Shown: positions 5,309-5,677 of the stretch, one piece after another | How the letters are laid out: each line of letters begins with the position of its first letter | Position numbering within the stretch: the stretch's first letter is position 1 | From: Oscillospiraceae bacterium | GTDB lineage: Bacteria > Bacillota > Clostridia > Oscillospirales > Ruminococcaceae | Direction: 5' to 3' | DNA length: 5,677 bases | NCBI GenBank assembly: GCA_009782665.1 | Contig: WRIP01000100.1 | Coordinates: forward strand, 1-5,677 | Translations under genes and position numbers: made by a program | Notes under the pieces: generated by a model | Seen by the model: only the letters and a program-made list of their open reading frames with translations | Told to the model about the DNA's origin: nothing | Database searches by the model: none

Positions 5309-5650
5309 TTATACTAACTCAATAACAACCATCTCTGCTGCATCACCGCGTCTTGGTCCTATTCTGGTTATACGAGTATATCCACCCGAACGAGTAATGT
5401 AGTTAGGTGCAATCTCTTCGATTAGTTTGTGTGCAACCGATTCCTTGGTGATATATGAATATATCTGTCTCTTCTTATGTAAAGAATCGGACTTCCCTAT
5501 GGTAATCATCTTCTCTGCCATCGAACGTACATCCTTACCTTTAGAGACTGTAGTCTCTATACGTCCGTACTCGAAAAGATAGGTAACCATTGCGCGAAGC
5601 ATAGCTTTGCGATGATCCGAGCTTCTTCCTAGTTTCTTAGTCCCTGGCAT
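5309..5650 (-). CDS. rplQ: 50S ribosomal protein L17 (bL17)
   Basis: Component of the large ribosomal subunit near the peptide exit region. The 113-residue protein matches the family end to end: KKLGRSSDHRKAMLRAMVTYLFEYGRIETTVSKGKDVRSMAEKMIT at residues 5-50, then an abbreviated middle, and GGYTRITRIGPRRGDAAEMVVIELV at the C-terminus. The length is that of the short (Firmicutes-type) form. The ATG at 5650 follows AAAAGGAG with nine bases between. It is classically the last gene of the alpha operon (rpsM-rpsK-rpsD-rpoA-rplQ), and the terminator immediately after it agrees with that. The wording of the C-terminus is the main taxonomic clue in the window, pointing to Clostridia. Confidence 0.98.
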   Translation of the reverse strand: MPGTKKLGRSSDHRKAMLRAMVTYLFEYGRIETTVSKGKDVRSMAEKMITIGKSDSLHKKRQIYSYITKESVAHKLIEEIAPNYITRSGGYTRITRIGPRRGDAAEMVVIELV

Positions 5651-5656
5651 TTGTTT

Positions 5657-5677
5657 CTACTCCTTTTGCTCTGCTTT
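5657..5677 (-). CDS. Possible last codons of the upstream gene (expected rpoA)
   Basis: One frame entering from the right edge reads KAEQKE and stops at TAG (5659-5657), six bases before the rplQ ATG, with the rplQ ribosome site overlapping its end. In most bacteria rpoA directly precedes rplQ, so this is probably the RNA polymerase alpha-subunit C-terminus. Six residues cannot prove it; the assignment rests on conserved gene order alone. Confidence 0.35.
   Translation of the reverse strand, partial: KAEQKE

Noticed and set aside
1..5677. CRISPR array, phage genes, toxin-antitoxin or defence cassette
   Set aside because: No regularly spaced repeats and no protein motifs of such systems were seen; the genes are housekeeping, metabolic and one IS.

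Overview
The window reads almost entirely on the minus strand and looks like a chromosomal stretch of a low-GC, AT-codon-rich bacterium. The best lineage clue is the bL17 protein, whose C-terminus (RIGPRRGDAAEMVVIELV) and overall wording are typical of Clostridia/Firmicutes. Strong GGAGG-type ribosome binding sites and classical hairpin-plus-U-run terminators agree. The lineage is inferred from remembered family consensus, not from a search.

Layout in the direction of transcription (high to low coordinates): (1) rplQ (5650-5309), the end of a ribosomal-protein operon, possibly preceded by the last codons of rpoA, closed by a strong terminator at 5291-5262. (2) A clear promoter (5218-5189) carrying a 7-7-7 inverted repeat between its boxes drives a two-gene unit: an aldo/keto reductase of the 2,5-diketo-gluconate reductase type (5104-4268) and a UxuA/mannonate-dehydratase-like TIM-barrel enzyme (4182-3208). 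A 12-bp hairpin with a GCGA tetraloop lies between the two genes, and an intrinsic terminator follows at 3192-3144. (3) A complete 1492-bp insertion sequence, 1620-3111, with GGG-ended 24-bp terminal inverted repeats, a 9-bp target duplication and its own promoter. Its transposase is split over two frames that join by a -1 shift at an A9 run; it is ISKra4-like. (4) A promoter, a short hairpin-containing leader, and a class I (archaeal-type) lysyl-tRNA synthetase, lysK, which runs off the left edge after 505 codons.

Functionally the window combines translation genes (rplQ, lysK) with a small, separately regulated carbohydrate module (reductase plus dehydratase-like enzyme) that plausibly acts on a sugar acid or keto-sugar. 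The IS landed between the terminator of that module and the lysK promoter, 7 bp beyond the lysK -35 box, so it interrupts no gene, but its transposase is transcribed toward lysK with no terminator seen between them.

I do not see a clearly new multi-gene system. The points most worth a second look are the IS (frameshift architecture plus an apparent Asp-to-Glu change at the first catalytic position), the operator-like palindrome and GNRA hairpin of the reductase/dehydratase operon, and the divergent UxuA-like enzyme itself. Apart from the IS ends, no gene-free stretch exceeds 300 bases; the longest is 5105-5308, which holds the rplQ terminator and the operon promoter.
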